Shown: positions 33,917-42,807 of the stretch, piece by piece
How positions within the stretch are numbered: the stretch's first letter is position 1
Layout of the letters: each line of letters opens with the position of its first letter
Source: a bacterium HR33
Lineage (GTDB): Bacteria; Gemmatimonadota; Gemmatimonadetes; Gemmatimonadales; GWC2-71-9
NCBI GenBank assembly: GCA_002923375.1
Contig: BEIJ01000001.1
Location: 1-64,000, forward strand
Direction: 5' to 3'
DNA length: 64,000 nucleotides
Position numbers and translations under genes: made by a program
Notes under the pieces: generated by a model
What the model was told of the DNA's origin: nothing
Seen by the model: only the letters and a program-made list of their open reading frames with translations
The model's database searches: none

Positions 33917-35116
33917 TCAAGGCCTGAACAACCGGTAAAGCCGCACGTACTCCACACCGTCCTCGTCCCGCCAGACCCCCAAGACGAAATCCCGGCCGAT
34001 ATCCTGGGGATCGAACCTCCGGGGCAGTTTAACCTCCGCGCGCAAAGCACCGGTAGAATCGAAAACCGCCCAAGCGATCTCAGCCGCAGGACGGGCCGGA
34101 TAATCCTGCACCCATATGCCCCCGTCTTCCCCAGCGCGAATCAAACCGTACGCCGGAAAAACCTCGGGCTTGGGCATAGCATCCAACGCTCGCGCCACCG
34201 CCTGGCGGGCTGCCCCGGACTCCGTCGCCAGCCGCTCCTCCCGCTCCCGCCTTATATCCTGCTCCGTTACCTGGACCGGCTCGCGCAGCCGCCGGATCAA
34301 ACGCAGCAACTTCCCCCGGAGATCCAACTGCCGGATCTCGTAGAGGTCCCCCGTTCCTACGTAGAGATAGGTACCGGAGGCTACAAAGCTCGCACTCCGC
34401 GGGAAGAACGGGCGATAAAAACTGAACCCCCCGCCTGCCACCGGCTCGAAGTAAAGCTCGTTACCCGGGAACTCGCCTAGCGCGTCCAACACCGACCCGT
34501 CGGGACCGAGCCGGTAAAGCGGTATGTCGTGCCTCTCGAGCCCCTGAGGTATCCTCCCGCCGGTGTTCACCGGCCCCTGACCCAGGAAAGAACCGTCCCC
34601 AAACCTTCCCGCAACCTGGACAAAACGCACGGTATCCCCGGCACCGGCCCGGAAAGATCGGACAAACTCCCCCGCGGGATCGAAGATGGAGAGGCGCCAC
34701 TGGGCGAGATCGAACACGATCGCCGAATCCCCCGGCAGCAATCCGATCCAGGAGATCCTCCGGAATTCTCCGGGACCTTCCCCGGTGCGCCCGGCCACCC
34801 GATCCAGACTGCCGTCCGGCCGGTAATAGCGCAACCGGTTGCTCCCGTCGGCCACTACTATCCGCCCGTCCGACAGTCGTAGCGCGCCTGCGACCCTGAA
34901 CAGAATCTGATCTTCGGCCTCGGAACCGCCGATTTCGATCTGCGGGGCGGGGCCGATCCTCCAGACCGCCGGCGGGTCCGCAGGATTCTCGGCGATCCGC
35001 ACCCCGGCGCTATCTCGAACCGAAGGCAACGTGGAAGGCGAACCATCGGGCCGGCCGCAAGCGGCGAGACCCAGCACCGCAACGGCGAGAACTTCCGCCC
35101 CCCGCCGCACCCCCAT
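33917..35116 (-). CDS. Six-bladed beta-propeller lipoprotein
   Basis: The frame is open far upstream, but ATG 35116 gives a lipobox LGLAAC (Cys20) and a 399-residue product; the upstream part is a shadow of the LytTR gene. Repeats such as LRLSDGRIVVADGSNRLRYYRPDGSL and VFDLAQWRLSIFDPAGEFVRSF are typical six-bladed propeller (NHL/6-bladed) units. It would be anchored in the envelope and bind a ligand or partner. It follows the LytTR gene by 8 bp on the same strand, so the two are probably co-transcribed. Confidence 0.82.
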   Translation of the reverse strand: MGVRRGAEVLAVAVLGLAACGRPDGSPSTLPSVRDSAGVRIAENPADPPAVWRIGPAPQIEIGGSEAEDQILFRVAGALRLSDGRIVVADGSNRLRYYRPDGSLDRVAGRTGEGPGEFRRISWIGLLPGDSAIVFDLAQWRLSIFDPAGEFVRSFRAGAGDTVRFVQVAGRFGDGSFLGQGPVNTGGRIPQGLERHDIPLYRLGPDGSVLDALGEFPGNELYFEPVAGGGFSFYRPFFPRSASFVASGTYLYVGTGDLYEIRQLDLRGKLLRLIRRLREPVQVTEQDIRREREERLATESGAARQAVARALDAMPKPEVFPAYGLIRAGEDGGIWVQDYPARPAAEIAWAVFDSTGALRAEVKLPRRFDPQDIGRDFVLGVWRDEDGVEYVRLYRLFRP

Positions 35117-35124
35117 TACGGCAT

Positions 35125-35439
35125 TCAGCTGCCGAGCTTGCTCTGCAACGAACTCCGGTAAGAACGACTGAGCCGCAACCGAGTGCCGTCGTGGAGAATT
35201 ACCAGCCAATCTCCGGAAAACCACGGCTGCATCTCCTTGATCCGGTCGAAATTTACTATAGCGGACCGATGAATCCGCCCAAAGCGGCGGGGATCGAGCA
35301 TCCGCTCCAGCTGGTTCATGGTGGAGCGAACGGTGTAGATCTGCTTGCCCACGTGCAGCTTGGCGTAGTTTCCGGCCGACTGAATCCAATCGATGCTCTC
35401 CACCTTTACAAAAATCACCTTCCCTTCCGAACGCACCAT
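35125..35439 (-). CDS. LytTR-type DNA-binding protein, apparently missing its N-terminal part
   Basis: The 104-residue open frame is one LytTR domain: IFVKVESIDWIQSAGNYAKLHV, RSTMNQLERMLDPRRFGRIHRSAIVN and a C-terminal LRLSRSYRSSLQ. LytTR proteins normally carry a receiver or membrane domain. Upstream in the same frame is a plausible linker (ARLQSDSAEAAQQLQPLLQYLG) without ATG. In another frame ATG 35588, with GGAGG, reads MAGVSGE, so a one- or two-base shift would join it to this linker. Either the protein is truncated, starts at a CTG, or the sequence holds a frameshift. Confidence 0.75.
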   Translation of the reverse strand: MVRSEGKVIFVKVESIDWIQSAGNYAKLHVGKQIYTVRSTMNQLERMLDPRRFGRIHRSAIVNFDRIKEMQPWFSGDWLVILHDGTRLRLSRSYRSSLQSKLGS

Positions 35440-35588
35440 CAGCCGCTCCGGGCGGGGCTCCGAGGCGGGCGTCCCAGCAGCCTGGGGAGATTGGGTCCCC
35501 AGGTATTGCAGCAGAGGCTGAAGTTGTTGCGCAGCCTCGGCCGAGTCGCTCTGGAGGCGGGCCAGAATTCACCGGATACACCAGCCAT
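35440..35588 (-). pseudogene. Out-of-frame N-terminal part of the LytTR gene
   Basis: ATG 35588 is preceded by TTGGAGGTCGAG, a strong ribosome-binding site, yet its frame (MAGVSGEFW...) ends before the LytTR domain. The LytTR frame itself is open here only back to a TGA just before ATT-CTG-GCC. The pattern fits one indel near 35565-35580. It could be a sequencing error, real decay or programmed shifting. Confidence 0.4.
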
Positions 35589-35693
35589 CTCTCGACCTCC
35601 AACCTTTTGCAAAAAACACGCACCGATCAGCGCATCCTAGCGCGGATTACTTTTATGCGGCCCGATCCGAAATGCAATCGCTCCCCGGCCCAA

Positions 35694-35729
35694 ATAGCGG
35701 TTCGTCACACTCGGATAGCGACTCGTCAC
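35694..35729. promoter_or_regulatory. Direct repeat with 21-bp period, candidate LytTR binding site
   Basis: ATAGCGGTTCGTCAC (35694-35708) and ATAGCGACTCGTCAC (35715-35729) match at 13 of 15 positions and are offset by exactly 21 bp, two helical turns. LytTR regulators such as AgrA bind two direct repeats of about 9 bp with this offset. The site is between the LytTR gene and the ABC exporter start at 35802, so it could control both. Confidence 0.6.
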
Positions 35730-35801
35730 CGCCGGATTGTTTCCTTGGACGCCCTACGAATGGACCTGGCGACGGGAACGCTTCCCGTCTAGACTCCCTT
35801 C

Positions 35802-37661
35802 GTGCCCGAAACCGAACGATCCAAGCTCCAACGCCTAGCCGCCATTCTACCCGACGTCTGGGCGCTGATCTGGCCCCGGCGCTGGCTCCTGGCGCTAGGC
35901 TTTCTGCTCATCCTGATCAATCGCACCTCGGGCCTGGTGCTGCCCACCTCCACCAAATTCCTGGTGGACGACGTGATCTCCCGCCAGAGAGTGGATCTGC
36001 TCCTTCCCTTGGTCCTCCTGGTAGGCGCGGCCACCCTGCTCCAAGCGGGAAGCTCCTTCGCCCTCACCCACCTCTTGAGCAAGGCCGCCCAGAAACTCAT
36101 AGCCGACCTGCGCCAACAGGTGATGCGCCACGTCATTCAACTCCCCGTGGCCTACTTCGACGCCAACAAGTCCGGCGCCCTAGTGTCGCGCGTCATGAGC
36201 GACGTGGAAGGAATCCGCAACCTCATCGGCACCGGCCTGGTGGAGCTGGCGGGAGGAATACTCTCCGCCCTCTTGGCCGTGATCATCATGCTCCGGATCA
36301 GCCCCCTTATGACGGGGCTCACCGCGCTCTTCATCCTGCTCTTCATGGTGGTTCTCTACTTCGCCTTCGGCAAACTCCGGCCGATCTTTCGGGAACGCAG
36401 CCGCATCCAGGCCGAAGTTTCGGGCCGCCTGGCCGAAACCCTGGGCGGCGTGCGGGTGGTCAAGGGATACCGCCAGGAAGAATCGGAAGCGGCCGTGTTC
36501 AGCCGCGGCGTGCGCCGGCTCTTGGACAACGTTCTAAAAACTCTTACGGCGATGTCGGTCTTGGGACTCTCCGGTAGCCTGCTGATCGGGATCGTGGGCG
36601 CCACGGTCATGTGGGTGGGCGCCCAACAAGTGCTCTCGGGTCACATGACTTTGGGAGGCCTTTTTACCTATACCGTGCTCATGGGGTTCCTGGTGGCGCC
36701 GGTCATTCAAGTCGTATCGATCGGTACCCAGCTTACCGAAGCGCTGGCCGGTCTGGAACGCACCAAAGAGCTCCTCAGCGAGCCGACCGAAGAAGCCGAC
36801 CCGGCACGCTCCGTAACGCTGAAGGAGATCGAGGGCGAAATCGTCTTCGACAATGTGAGCTTCTCCTACGACTCGGGGAACGAGGTCCTGCGGGAAGTTT
36901 CGTTCACCGCCTCACCCGGTACCGTCACCGCCCTGGTAGGGCCGTCGGGAGCCGGAAAGTCGACCATCATAGGACTGGTAGCCACGTTCTACCGCCCCAC
37001 TGCGGGGCGCATTCTGATCGACGGGGTGGACCTCTCCACCGTGACCTTCGACTCCTACCGCCGGCATCTGGGAGTGGTGCTTCAAGAAACATTTTTGTTC
37101 GACGGCACCATCCGGGAAAACGTGGCGTTCTCTCGGCCCGACGCCTCCGAGGCAGAGATCCTCCGCGCCTGCCGCCTGGCACGGGTGGACGAGTTCGCCG
37201 AAAAGCTCCCCCAAGGATACGACACGGTGGTGGGCGAGCGCGGGGTCAAACTTTCCGGAGGGCAGCGGCAGAGAGTGGCGATCGCCCGCGCCATCCTGGC
37301 CGATCCCAGAATCCTGATACTGGACGAGGCGACCTCTTCGCTGGATTCCGAGTCGGAAGCCCTGATCCAAGAGGCCCTGGGCCACCTGATGAAAGGACGC
37401 ACCACTTTCGTGATCGCGCACCGGCTGTCCACCATCCGCCGTGCGGACCAGATCCTGGTGGTAGAAAAGGGAGAGATCGTGGAGCGGGGAACTCACGAGT
37501 CTTTGTATCGAAAACGGGGGCGTTACTTCGAGATGTACACCAAGCAGCACGGCCTGGAGACCAACCTCTTTGTAGCCCCGGGAGAAGAAGAGCGACCGGG
37601 CGACGAGCAGCCGGCCCTGGAGCTGGAACAGCCGGCGCCCTTCAGAATGCCCCGACTCTGA
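35802..37661 (+). CDS. ABC exporter, fused membrane and ATPase domains (MsbA/ABCB type)
   Basis: The 619-residue protein starts with GTG. Six membrane helices span about 25-310, followed by the ATPase domain with Walker A GPSGAGKST (about 382-390), Q-loop VLQETFLFDGTIRENV, signature KLSGGQRQRVAIARA, Walker B ILILDEATSSLD and H-loop VIAHRLST. It works as a homodimer or with a partner to export lipids, drugs or peptides. The substrate is unknown. The acidic C-terminal tail after about 590 is not part of the fold. The promoter region holds the 21-bp-phased direct repeat. Confidence 0.95.
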   Translation: MPETERSKLQRLAAILPDVWALIWPRRWLLALGFLLILINRTSGLVLPTSTKFLVDDVISRQRVDLLLPLVLLVGAATLLQAGSSFALTHLLSKAAQKLIADLRQQVMRHVIQLPVAYFDANKSGALVSRVMSDVEGIRNLIGTGLVELAGGILSALLAVIIMLRISPLMTGLTALFILLFMVVLYFAFGKLRPIFRERSRIQAEVSGRLAETLGGVRVVKGYRQEESEAAVFSRGVRRLLDNVLKTLTAMSVLGLSGSLLIGIVGATVMWVGAQQVLSGHMTLGGLFTYTVLMGFLVAPVIQVVSIGTQLTEALAGLERTKELLSEPTEEADPARSVTLKEIEGEIVFDNVSFSYDSGNEVLREVSFTASPGTVTALVGPSGAGKSTIIGLVATFYRPTAGRILIDGVDLSTVTFDSYRRHLGVVLQETFLFDGTIRENVAFSRPDASEAEILRACRLARVDEFAEKLPQGYDTVVGERGVKLSGGQRQRVAIARAILADPRILILDEATSSLDSESEALIQEALGHLMKGRTTFVIAHRLSTIRRADQILVVEKGEIVERGTHESLYRKRGRYFEMYTKQHGLETNLFVAPGEEERPGDEQPALELEQPAPFRMPRL

Positions 37662-37674
37662 ACGGGTCAGACGG

Positions 37675-37893
37675 TCAACTCGCGCCGTCTCTTACCGTCA
37701 GAGCCCGCTTGCAGGTCTGGCACCGGAGGAACCAGTACATCTCCATGGTGCCGCCGCCGATGGGCGGGCCGGGCTCGATCTCCTCACCGCAGCGAGGGCA
37801 ACGCAGGGGCGTCTCGCCCGCCAGCAGGGCTTCCCTGAGCTTCGCCGCGTCTTCCGGCTCGTAGGGCGTGTAGGTGGACTTGTCAGGAGACGT
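37675..37893 (-). CDS. Small zinc-ribbon protein, apparent ACG start
   Basis: The frame reads TSPDKSTYTPYEPEDAAKL, then LRCPRCGEEIEPGPP, and later LRCQTCKRAL, i.e. two CxxC knuckles separated by about 25 residues, a zinc ribbon. From the ACG at 37893 it has 72 residues. No ATG, GTG or TTG lies between the upstream in-frame TGA and the conserved part; GAGG is about 8 nt upstream of the ACG. The TGA upstream belongs to the 44-residue membrane gene, so the two are tightly packed behind the symporter. Confidence 0.6.
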   Translation of the reverse strand, partial: TSPDKSTYTPYEPEDAAKLREALLAGETPLRCPRCGEEIEPGPPIGGGTMEMYWFLRCQTCKRALTVRDGAS

Positions 37894-37902
37894 GAGGCGA
37901 CC

Positions 37903-38037
37903 TCAACGGTCTGGGTTCCGGAACCAGCTGCGCACTTCGCGCAGAAACCAAACAAAGACCGCCGGAGGTCCTGCAACCAGCACCCCGACCGATACCCAAG
38001 TCCAGAAAGACAAAGTGTCAGGATGGATGGGATTCAT
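37903..38037 (-). CDS. 44-residue single-helix membrane protein coupled to the symporter
   Basis: ATG 38037 overlaps the symporter stop as ATGA. The product begins MNPIHPDTLSFWTWVS, continues with a hydrophobic helix (VGVLVAGPPAVFVWFL) and ends in a basic stretch (REVRSWFRNPDR). Symporters of this family often come with small membrane partners (DUF4212, DUF485, DUF997), but I cannot match this one to any of them. Position and coupling suggest a symporter accessory subunit (inference). Confidence 0.65.
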   Translation of the reverse strand: MNPIHPDTLSFWTWVSVGVLVAGPPAVFVWFLREVRSWFRNPDR

Positions 38038-39476
38038 GGCGCGCTCCTACGGCCGAACATGGCCCCCAATATGTACGCGGCAACCGACGCGGGCAAGGCT
38101 AAGAGAAGCGCATACTCCTGCCACAAAGGAATCGATCGCTCCCCGATCGCTATCGTCCATACCTGAGTTGACAGATCTTGGTCGAACGTGCCGAAGACAT
38201 GGACCGCTGCGTAATAGAGCACTGAGACCGCAAGCCCGGCGGCGCTGGACGCCAACCCCGCCGCGGCGCTAGCCGTTTTGGGAAGGTACAGGGCGCCCAA
38301 AACCGGCACCAGCACCGCCGCCACCAGCACGGTGCTCATGAAAATCCAGGCGGAGACGATAGTCCGGAAGAACAGAGCGAAGACCACCGCCACCAGACCC
38401 GACAGGGCCACCATCCAACGGGTAAGTCCGATGAGCTTTTCGTCCGAAATAGGGCGGCGCGCAAAGGGACGGTACAGATCGTAAGCTATGTTGCCCCCGG
38501 AAATCAGCAGATAAGAATCGATGGTGGACATGGCGGTGGCCAAGACACCTGCGAGAAACAGGCCTTTCAGACCGGCAGGCAGCTCCTCGAGTACCAGGGA
38601 TAAGAGCGCGTACCGCGGCTCGTAGGCTTCACCGCTGGCAGCCGCCGCCATTCCCAAGATGGTCACCACCCAGTCGAAGGCGGCCCAGAGCACTATCCCT
38701 ATCAGCAGCGCAGCCAGAATCGCACGGTAGCTTACGGCGGCAAAGATCCGCTGATAGAAAGCCGGTTCCACCAGAGCGCTGAGGGCCGAAGCGGCAAAGA
38801 CCAGCAGCACCCCCGGAGGATAAGATCCCAACGGATCGAAGAACCGGGGCTCCAGCTTATCGCTCAGCGTCTCCACCCCACCCATCCTACCCAAGACCAG
38901 GATCGCCGCTATGCCTAAGGTGAAGCACATGAGGACGAACTGCACCGTGTCGGTCATGGCGTCCGCCAAGAGCCCGCCCAGGATGGTGTAGGCCGCGGAA
39001 ATCACCGCCCCCAGCAAGACGCCCCATGCAAAGGGAATTCCGAGGGTGACGTCCAGGACAATGCCGATCCCCATGATCGCCAGGATCGGAAGCGAATATA
39101 CGAAGCTCGCCACAGCCATCACGGCTCTGGTGCCGCGGCCGTAGAAGTGACCTCCGATATCGGGGAGGGAGAGAAAATCGTGGCGCCTCAGGCGCCGGGC
39201 GAGAAAAATCGCCGCGATCAGGATCGCCAGATAATAAGGTCTCAGATAGACGAACCAGGATACCAGCCCCTCGCGGTAGCTTACCTCCGAGGCGCCGAAC
39301 AAAACGTCGAGACCGTAGTAGGTGGATACCAGGGTGCAGACCAATATGGGGGTGGTCATTCGGCCACCCGCCACGAAGTAATCCCTGAAACTCGCGATAC
39401 GCCGGGAGACCGCGGCCCCGAGGCCGAGGATCCCGGCTATATACGCGATGACGATGGCGAAGTCAGCGGCGCTCAC
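38034..39476 (-). CDS. Sodium:solute symporter (SSS family)
   Basis: The 480-residue protein starts with GTG 39476 and has about thirteen hydrophobic helices, with SSS-family features such as FRDYFVAGGRM, GYxYxLP-like segments, and the conserved FLAGVLATAMSTIDSYLLISGGNIAYDLYRP region. It couples Na+ entry to uptake of an organic solute (sugar, amino acid, carboxylate and so on). It follows the VPS10/BNR gene by 18 bp, suggesting uptake of a product of that protein, but the substrate is not predictable. Confidence 0.9.
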   Translation of the reverse strand: MSAADFAIVIAYIAGILGLGAAVSRRIASFRDYFVAGGRMTTPILVCTLVSTYYGLDVLFGASEVSYREGLVSWFVYLRPYYLAILIAAIFLARRLRRHDFLSLPDIGGHFYGRGTRAVMAVASFVYSLPILAIMGIGIVLDVTLGIPFAWGVLLGAVISAAYTILGGLLADAMTDTVQFVLMCFTLGIAAILVLGRMGGVETLSDKLEPRFFDPLGSYPPGVLLVFAASALSALVEPAFYQRIFAAVSYRAILAALLIGIVLWAAFDWVVTILGMAAAASGEAYEPRYALLSLVLEELPAGLKGLFLAGVLATAMSTIDSYLLISGGNIAYDLYRPFARRPISDEKLIGLTRWMVALSGLVAVVFALFFRTIVSAWIFMSTVLVAAVLVPVLGALYLPKTASAAAGLASSAAGLAVSVLYYAAVHVFGTFDQDLSTQVWTIAIGERSIPLWQEYALLLALPASVAAYILGAMFGRRSAP

Positions 39477-39494
39477 TTCGCCACGGCCGCGCCG

Positions 39495-42400
39495 TCACCG
39501 AAGCGGCTGACCCGCAACGACGTGAGGATACTGCCCCAGCAGGCGGTTGAGCTCGGGTACCGTACGCGTCAGAATCGCGTTCAGCTCGGAGACCACGCCG
39601 TCGGTCTCGGCCCGCAGCTCTTCCAGCCGGCGCTTTTGCGGCTCGGTGGGCGGCGCGTGGGGCCGCTGGATCGCGTTGTAGAGGGACTGGAGCTCCTCCC
39701 TGAGCCTGGGATACTGGCGATACGTCATCCTGGGCGCCGGCCTGGTGAGCTTGTCCCTTAGCGCCGTGACCTGCTGCAAGGCGCCTCTTATCGCCTTGAG
39801 CACGGTGGTGTCCGCCGAAGCCCCACCGGGACCGTTGGAGACCGCCCCTCGGGACGCTGCAAGTCTCTCCTCCAGAGCGGAGAGCTGGGCTTTGAGATCC
39901 TCGGTCCGATCCACCACCTGGTTCACCTTGGAGATCAAGTCCCTGAGGGCCAGCGCCGCATCCCGCTGCGCCAGGTACTCGGCGGCGGTCATCTCGACCC
40001 TGGGATCCGGTTGCACCTCCACCGTCTGGCGGAGCTCGCGCTCGCCCACCCTCAAAGTCACGGTGTAGCGCCCTGGGACCACCAGCGGGCCGGCGCCGCC
40101 GAAACCGCCGAAACCACCCCCGCCACCGCCCTGGTCGCTGCTCGCCGGCCGCGGGCCGTCATAGCGGAGATCCCAGGCCACCCGGTTGAGCCCCGCCTTG
40201 GCCTGGTTGTGCCGGAGCTGGCGCACGCGGTTACCCTGCTCATCGGTAATCGTCACGGTCACAGGCGAGGAGGGATCCGACTTGAGGTAGTAAGTGATCA
40301 GTGCCCCATAGGGCGGGTTTTCGGCGGCGTAGGTCTTCGACCCTAAAGCCGCGTCCCTGCCCCACATCTGCCATCGGGTAGCGGGGCGAACCTCGAAGAG
40401 AAAAACCTCCTGAGCCATCGCCTGAGCCAGGTGCCTGAGCGGCGTTATGTCGTCCAGGATATAGGCCCCGCGCCCGTGGGTTCCCACAATGAGATCGTGC
40501 TCCCGCGGATGCACTTTGATGTCCCGCACGGAAACCGGCGGCATATTGTTGCGGATCGAAACCCAACGCCGCCCTCCGTCCCAGGAAGCGAAGATGCCCA
40601 GCTCCGTACCCACGTAGAGCAGGTTGGGCACCACCGGATCCTCCCGCACCACGTTTACATATCCCAGAGCCGGCAGATTGCCGCGCAGCGAGGTCCAGGT
40701 TCGCCCGTAGTCCGTAGTCTTGAAAACATAGGGAGCGAAGTCGTCGTCACGGTGCCGGTCCACGGCCACGTAGGCCGTTCCGGCATCGTGGTGGGAAGCC
40801 TCGATCCTGGCTATCCAGGAATTGGGAGGGAGTCCCCTGATGTTGCCCACCACGTTGGTCCAAGTGGCGCCGCCGTCCTGAGTGACCTGGATGTTGCCGT
40901 CGTCAGTCCCCACCCAAATGACCCCGGGCCTCACCGGCGACTCGGCGATGGTGAGGATCGTCGAGTGAAACTCCGCCGCCGTGTTGTCGGTGTAGATCGG
41001 CCCGCCCGAGGACTGCTGCTTGCTCTTGTCGTTGGTGGTGAGATCGGGCGAGATGATCTGCCACGATTGGCCGTAATCGGTGCTCTTGAACACCACGTTT
41101 CCGCCGAAATAGACCACCTTGGGGTCGTGGGGCGAGATGTGGATGGGGGAGTCCCAGTTGTAGCGATAGGGGTGCTCGGCTATGGCGTCTCCGGAGGAGC
41201 CCACCCGGTAGGGATAGGGGTGGATGCTCCGGGTGCTACCGGTCCGGATGTCGGTAATAAAGATGTTCCCACCCTGGGAATTGGAATAGACCAAATGAGG
41301 CTTGTCCGGCACCGGAACGGCGTAGAACCCGTCCCCGCCGCTTATGCTATACCAGTCGTCTTTGCGGATCCCCTCGGTGTAGAGCGTGCGGCTCGGCCCG
41401 CACCAGTTGCCGTTGTCCTGGAGTCCCCCGCACACGTAGTAGGGGTTCCTGAGATCGTAGAAGATGTGGTAGAACTGCGAGAGGGTGACGTTGTTGAAGA
41501 TCTCCCAGGTTAGGCCTCCGTCGTAGGAGACTTGGAACCCGCCGTCGCTGCCGCTCAAGATGCGGTCAGAATCCATGGGGTCGATCCACAACGCCTGGTG
41601 GTCCCCGTGGATTCCCCGGCCGATGCTCTCGAAGGTAACGCCGCCGTCAGTCGACTTGTATAGCCCGCCCGAAAGGGAGTAGATCGTGTTAGGGTCGTTG
41701 GGGTCGACCCGTATGTCCGAGTAGTAGAACGGCCGGAAGTTGATCTGGGGGTTGTCGTGGACCTTGCGCCACGACTCGCCCCGATCGTCGGAGCGGAAGA
41801 GTACTCCCTCGTCCCGGGTTTCGGTGATCATGTACACCGTCATCGGGTGGCTTCGCGAGGTGGCCACTCCGATCCTCGCCATCGGCCCTTTGGGCAGTCC
41901 GTTGGTAAGCTTGGTCCACGTGTTCCCTCCGTCCATGGTGCGGTAGAGGGCGGTCTTTTCTCCGGAGTCGCTGAAATGCCACGCCCGCCTTCGGAAGGTC
42001 CACATCCCGGCGTAGAGAATCCTGGGGTTGGCGGCGTCCATGGCGATGTCGGAACATCCGGTGTTCTGGTCTATGTAGAGGACCTTTTTCCAGGTCCGGC
42101 CGCCGTCTTCGGTCTTGAAAACTCCCCGTTCCTCGTTGGGACCCCAGGCGTGGCCCAGGGCGCAGACGTAGGCTACATCGGGGTTGCGGGGATCCACCAC
42201 GATCCGCTTGATCCTTTCGGTATCGCTGAGGCCCAGGTGCTGCCAGGTCTTGCCGCCGTCGGTGGAGCGATAGACTCCGTTGCCAAAAGAGGCGCTGTTG
42301 CGGGGGTCCCCTTCCCCGCTACCGAGCCAAATCACGTTGTGGTCTGAAGGGGCGATGGCCAAAGCGCCCACCGAATAGACCGGCTGGTCGGTGAACAGTT

Positions 42401-42671
42401 CCTCGAAAGTGACGCCGCCGTTGGTGGTCTTGAAGACGCCCCCGTCGGCTCCGGCCACGTAGAAGGTATCCCGGTTCCCGGGGATACCCACAATGTCGGT
42501 CACCCGGCCCCCCATGTTAGCGGGTCCGATGGAGCGCCAGGTCAGGGCCTGGAGAACGGCCACCTCGGGCTGTCTGGCGGGGTCTGGCGGCTGCTGCTGG
42601 GCGGCCGGGGTCCCGGCGGGCACCAGCGAGGTAGTCAAACTGGCTAGGAAGAGACGGCGTATAGCTCTCAT
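39495..42671 (-). CDS. VPS10/sortilin-like BNR-repeat secreted protein
   Basis: The frame is open to 42818 but ATG 42671 gives a signal peptide (MRAIRRLFLASLTTSLVPAGTPA), so the product is 1058 residues. Many Asp-box units of BNR/sialidase type follow: KTTNGGVTFEEL, RSTDGGKTWQHLG, KTEDGGRTWKKV, RSDDRGESWRK, forming ten-bladed sortilin-like propellers to about 780. A beta-sandwich with VTVTITDEQGNRVRQL and a C-terminal helical region follow. These proteins are often labelled glycosyl hydrolase, but no catalytic residues of a known hydrolase are evident. Likely envelope-located or secreted. Confidence 0.85.
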   Translation of the reverse strand: MRAIRRLFLASLTTSLVPAGTPAAQQQPPDPARQPEVAVLQALTWRSIGPANMGGRVTDIVGIPGNRDTFYVAGADGGVFKTTNGGVTFEELFTDQPVYSVGALAIAPSDHNVIWLGSGEGDPRNSASFGNGVYRSTDGGKTWQHLGLSDTERIKRIVVDPRNPDVAYVCALGHAWGPNEERGVFKTEDGGRTWKKVLYIDQNTGCSDIAMDAANPRILYAGMWTFRRRAWHFSDSGEKTALYRTMDGGNTWTKLTNGLPKGPMARIGVATSRSHPMTVYMITETRDEGVLFRSDDRGESWRKVHDNPQINFRPFYYSDIRVDPNDPNTIYSLSGGLYKSTDGGVTFESIGRGIHGDHQALWIDPMDSDRILSGSDGGFQVSYDGGLTWEIFNNVTLSQFYHIFYDLRNPYYVCGGLQDNGNWCGPSRTLYTEGIRKDDWYSISGGDGFYAVPVPDKPHLVYSNSQGGNIFITDIRTGSTRSIHPYPYRVGSSGDAIAEHPYRYNWDSPIHISPHDPKVVYFGGNVVFKSTDYGQSWQIISPDLTTNDKSKQQSSGGPIYTDNTAAEFHSTILTIAESPVRPGVIWVGTDDGNIQVTQDGGATWTNVVGNIRGLPPNSWIARIEASHHDAGTAYVAVDRHRDDDFAPYVFKTTDYGRTWTSLRGNLPALGYVNVVREDPVVPNLLYVGTELGIFASWDGGRRWVSIRNNMPPVSVRDIKVHPREHDLIVGTHGRGAYILDDITPLRHLAQAMAQEVFLFEVRPATRWQMWGRDAALGSKTYAAENPPYGALITYYLKSDPSSPVTVTITDEQGNRVRQLRHNQAKAGLNRVAWDLRYDGPRPASSDQGGGGGGFGGFGGAGPLVVPGRYTVTLRVGERELRQTVEVQPDPRVEMTAAEYLAQRDAALALRDLISKVNQVVDRTEDLKAQLSALEERLAASRGAVSNGPGGASADTTVLKAIRGALQQVTALRDKLTRPAPRMTYRQYPRLREELQSLYNAIQRPHAPPTEPQKRRLEELRAETDGVVSELNAILTRTVPELNRLLGQYPHVVAGQPLR

Positions 42672-42769
42672 GGCTCCCTCCACTGCACTTCGAGGTCCCG
42701 CTTGGCTTACGCAGAGAAACCGTTTTACGCTATCGAATAATGGGGCGCGGCGCCAGGGAGGACCTTGGC

Positions 42770-42807
42770 CTCGAGAAAGCTTCTGGCTATCTTGCAAGGC
42801 TTTCGAG
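42770..42807 (+). promoter_or_regulatory. Hairpin in the prs leader
   Basis: GAAAGC (42775-42780) pairs with GCTTTC (42799-42804), extended by CTC/GAG across a 2-nt bulge. The 18-nt loop holds CTTGCAAG. It lies between the divergent VPS10 and prs genes, 24 nt before the prs ATG. Function unknown. Confidence 0.4.
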
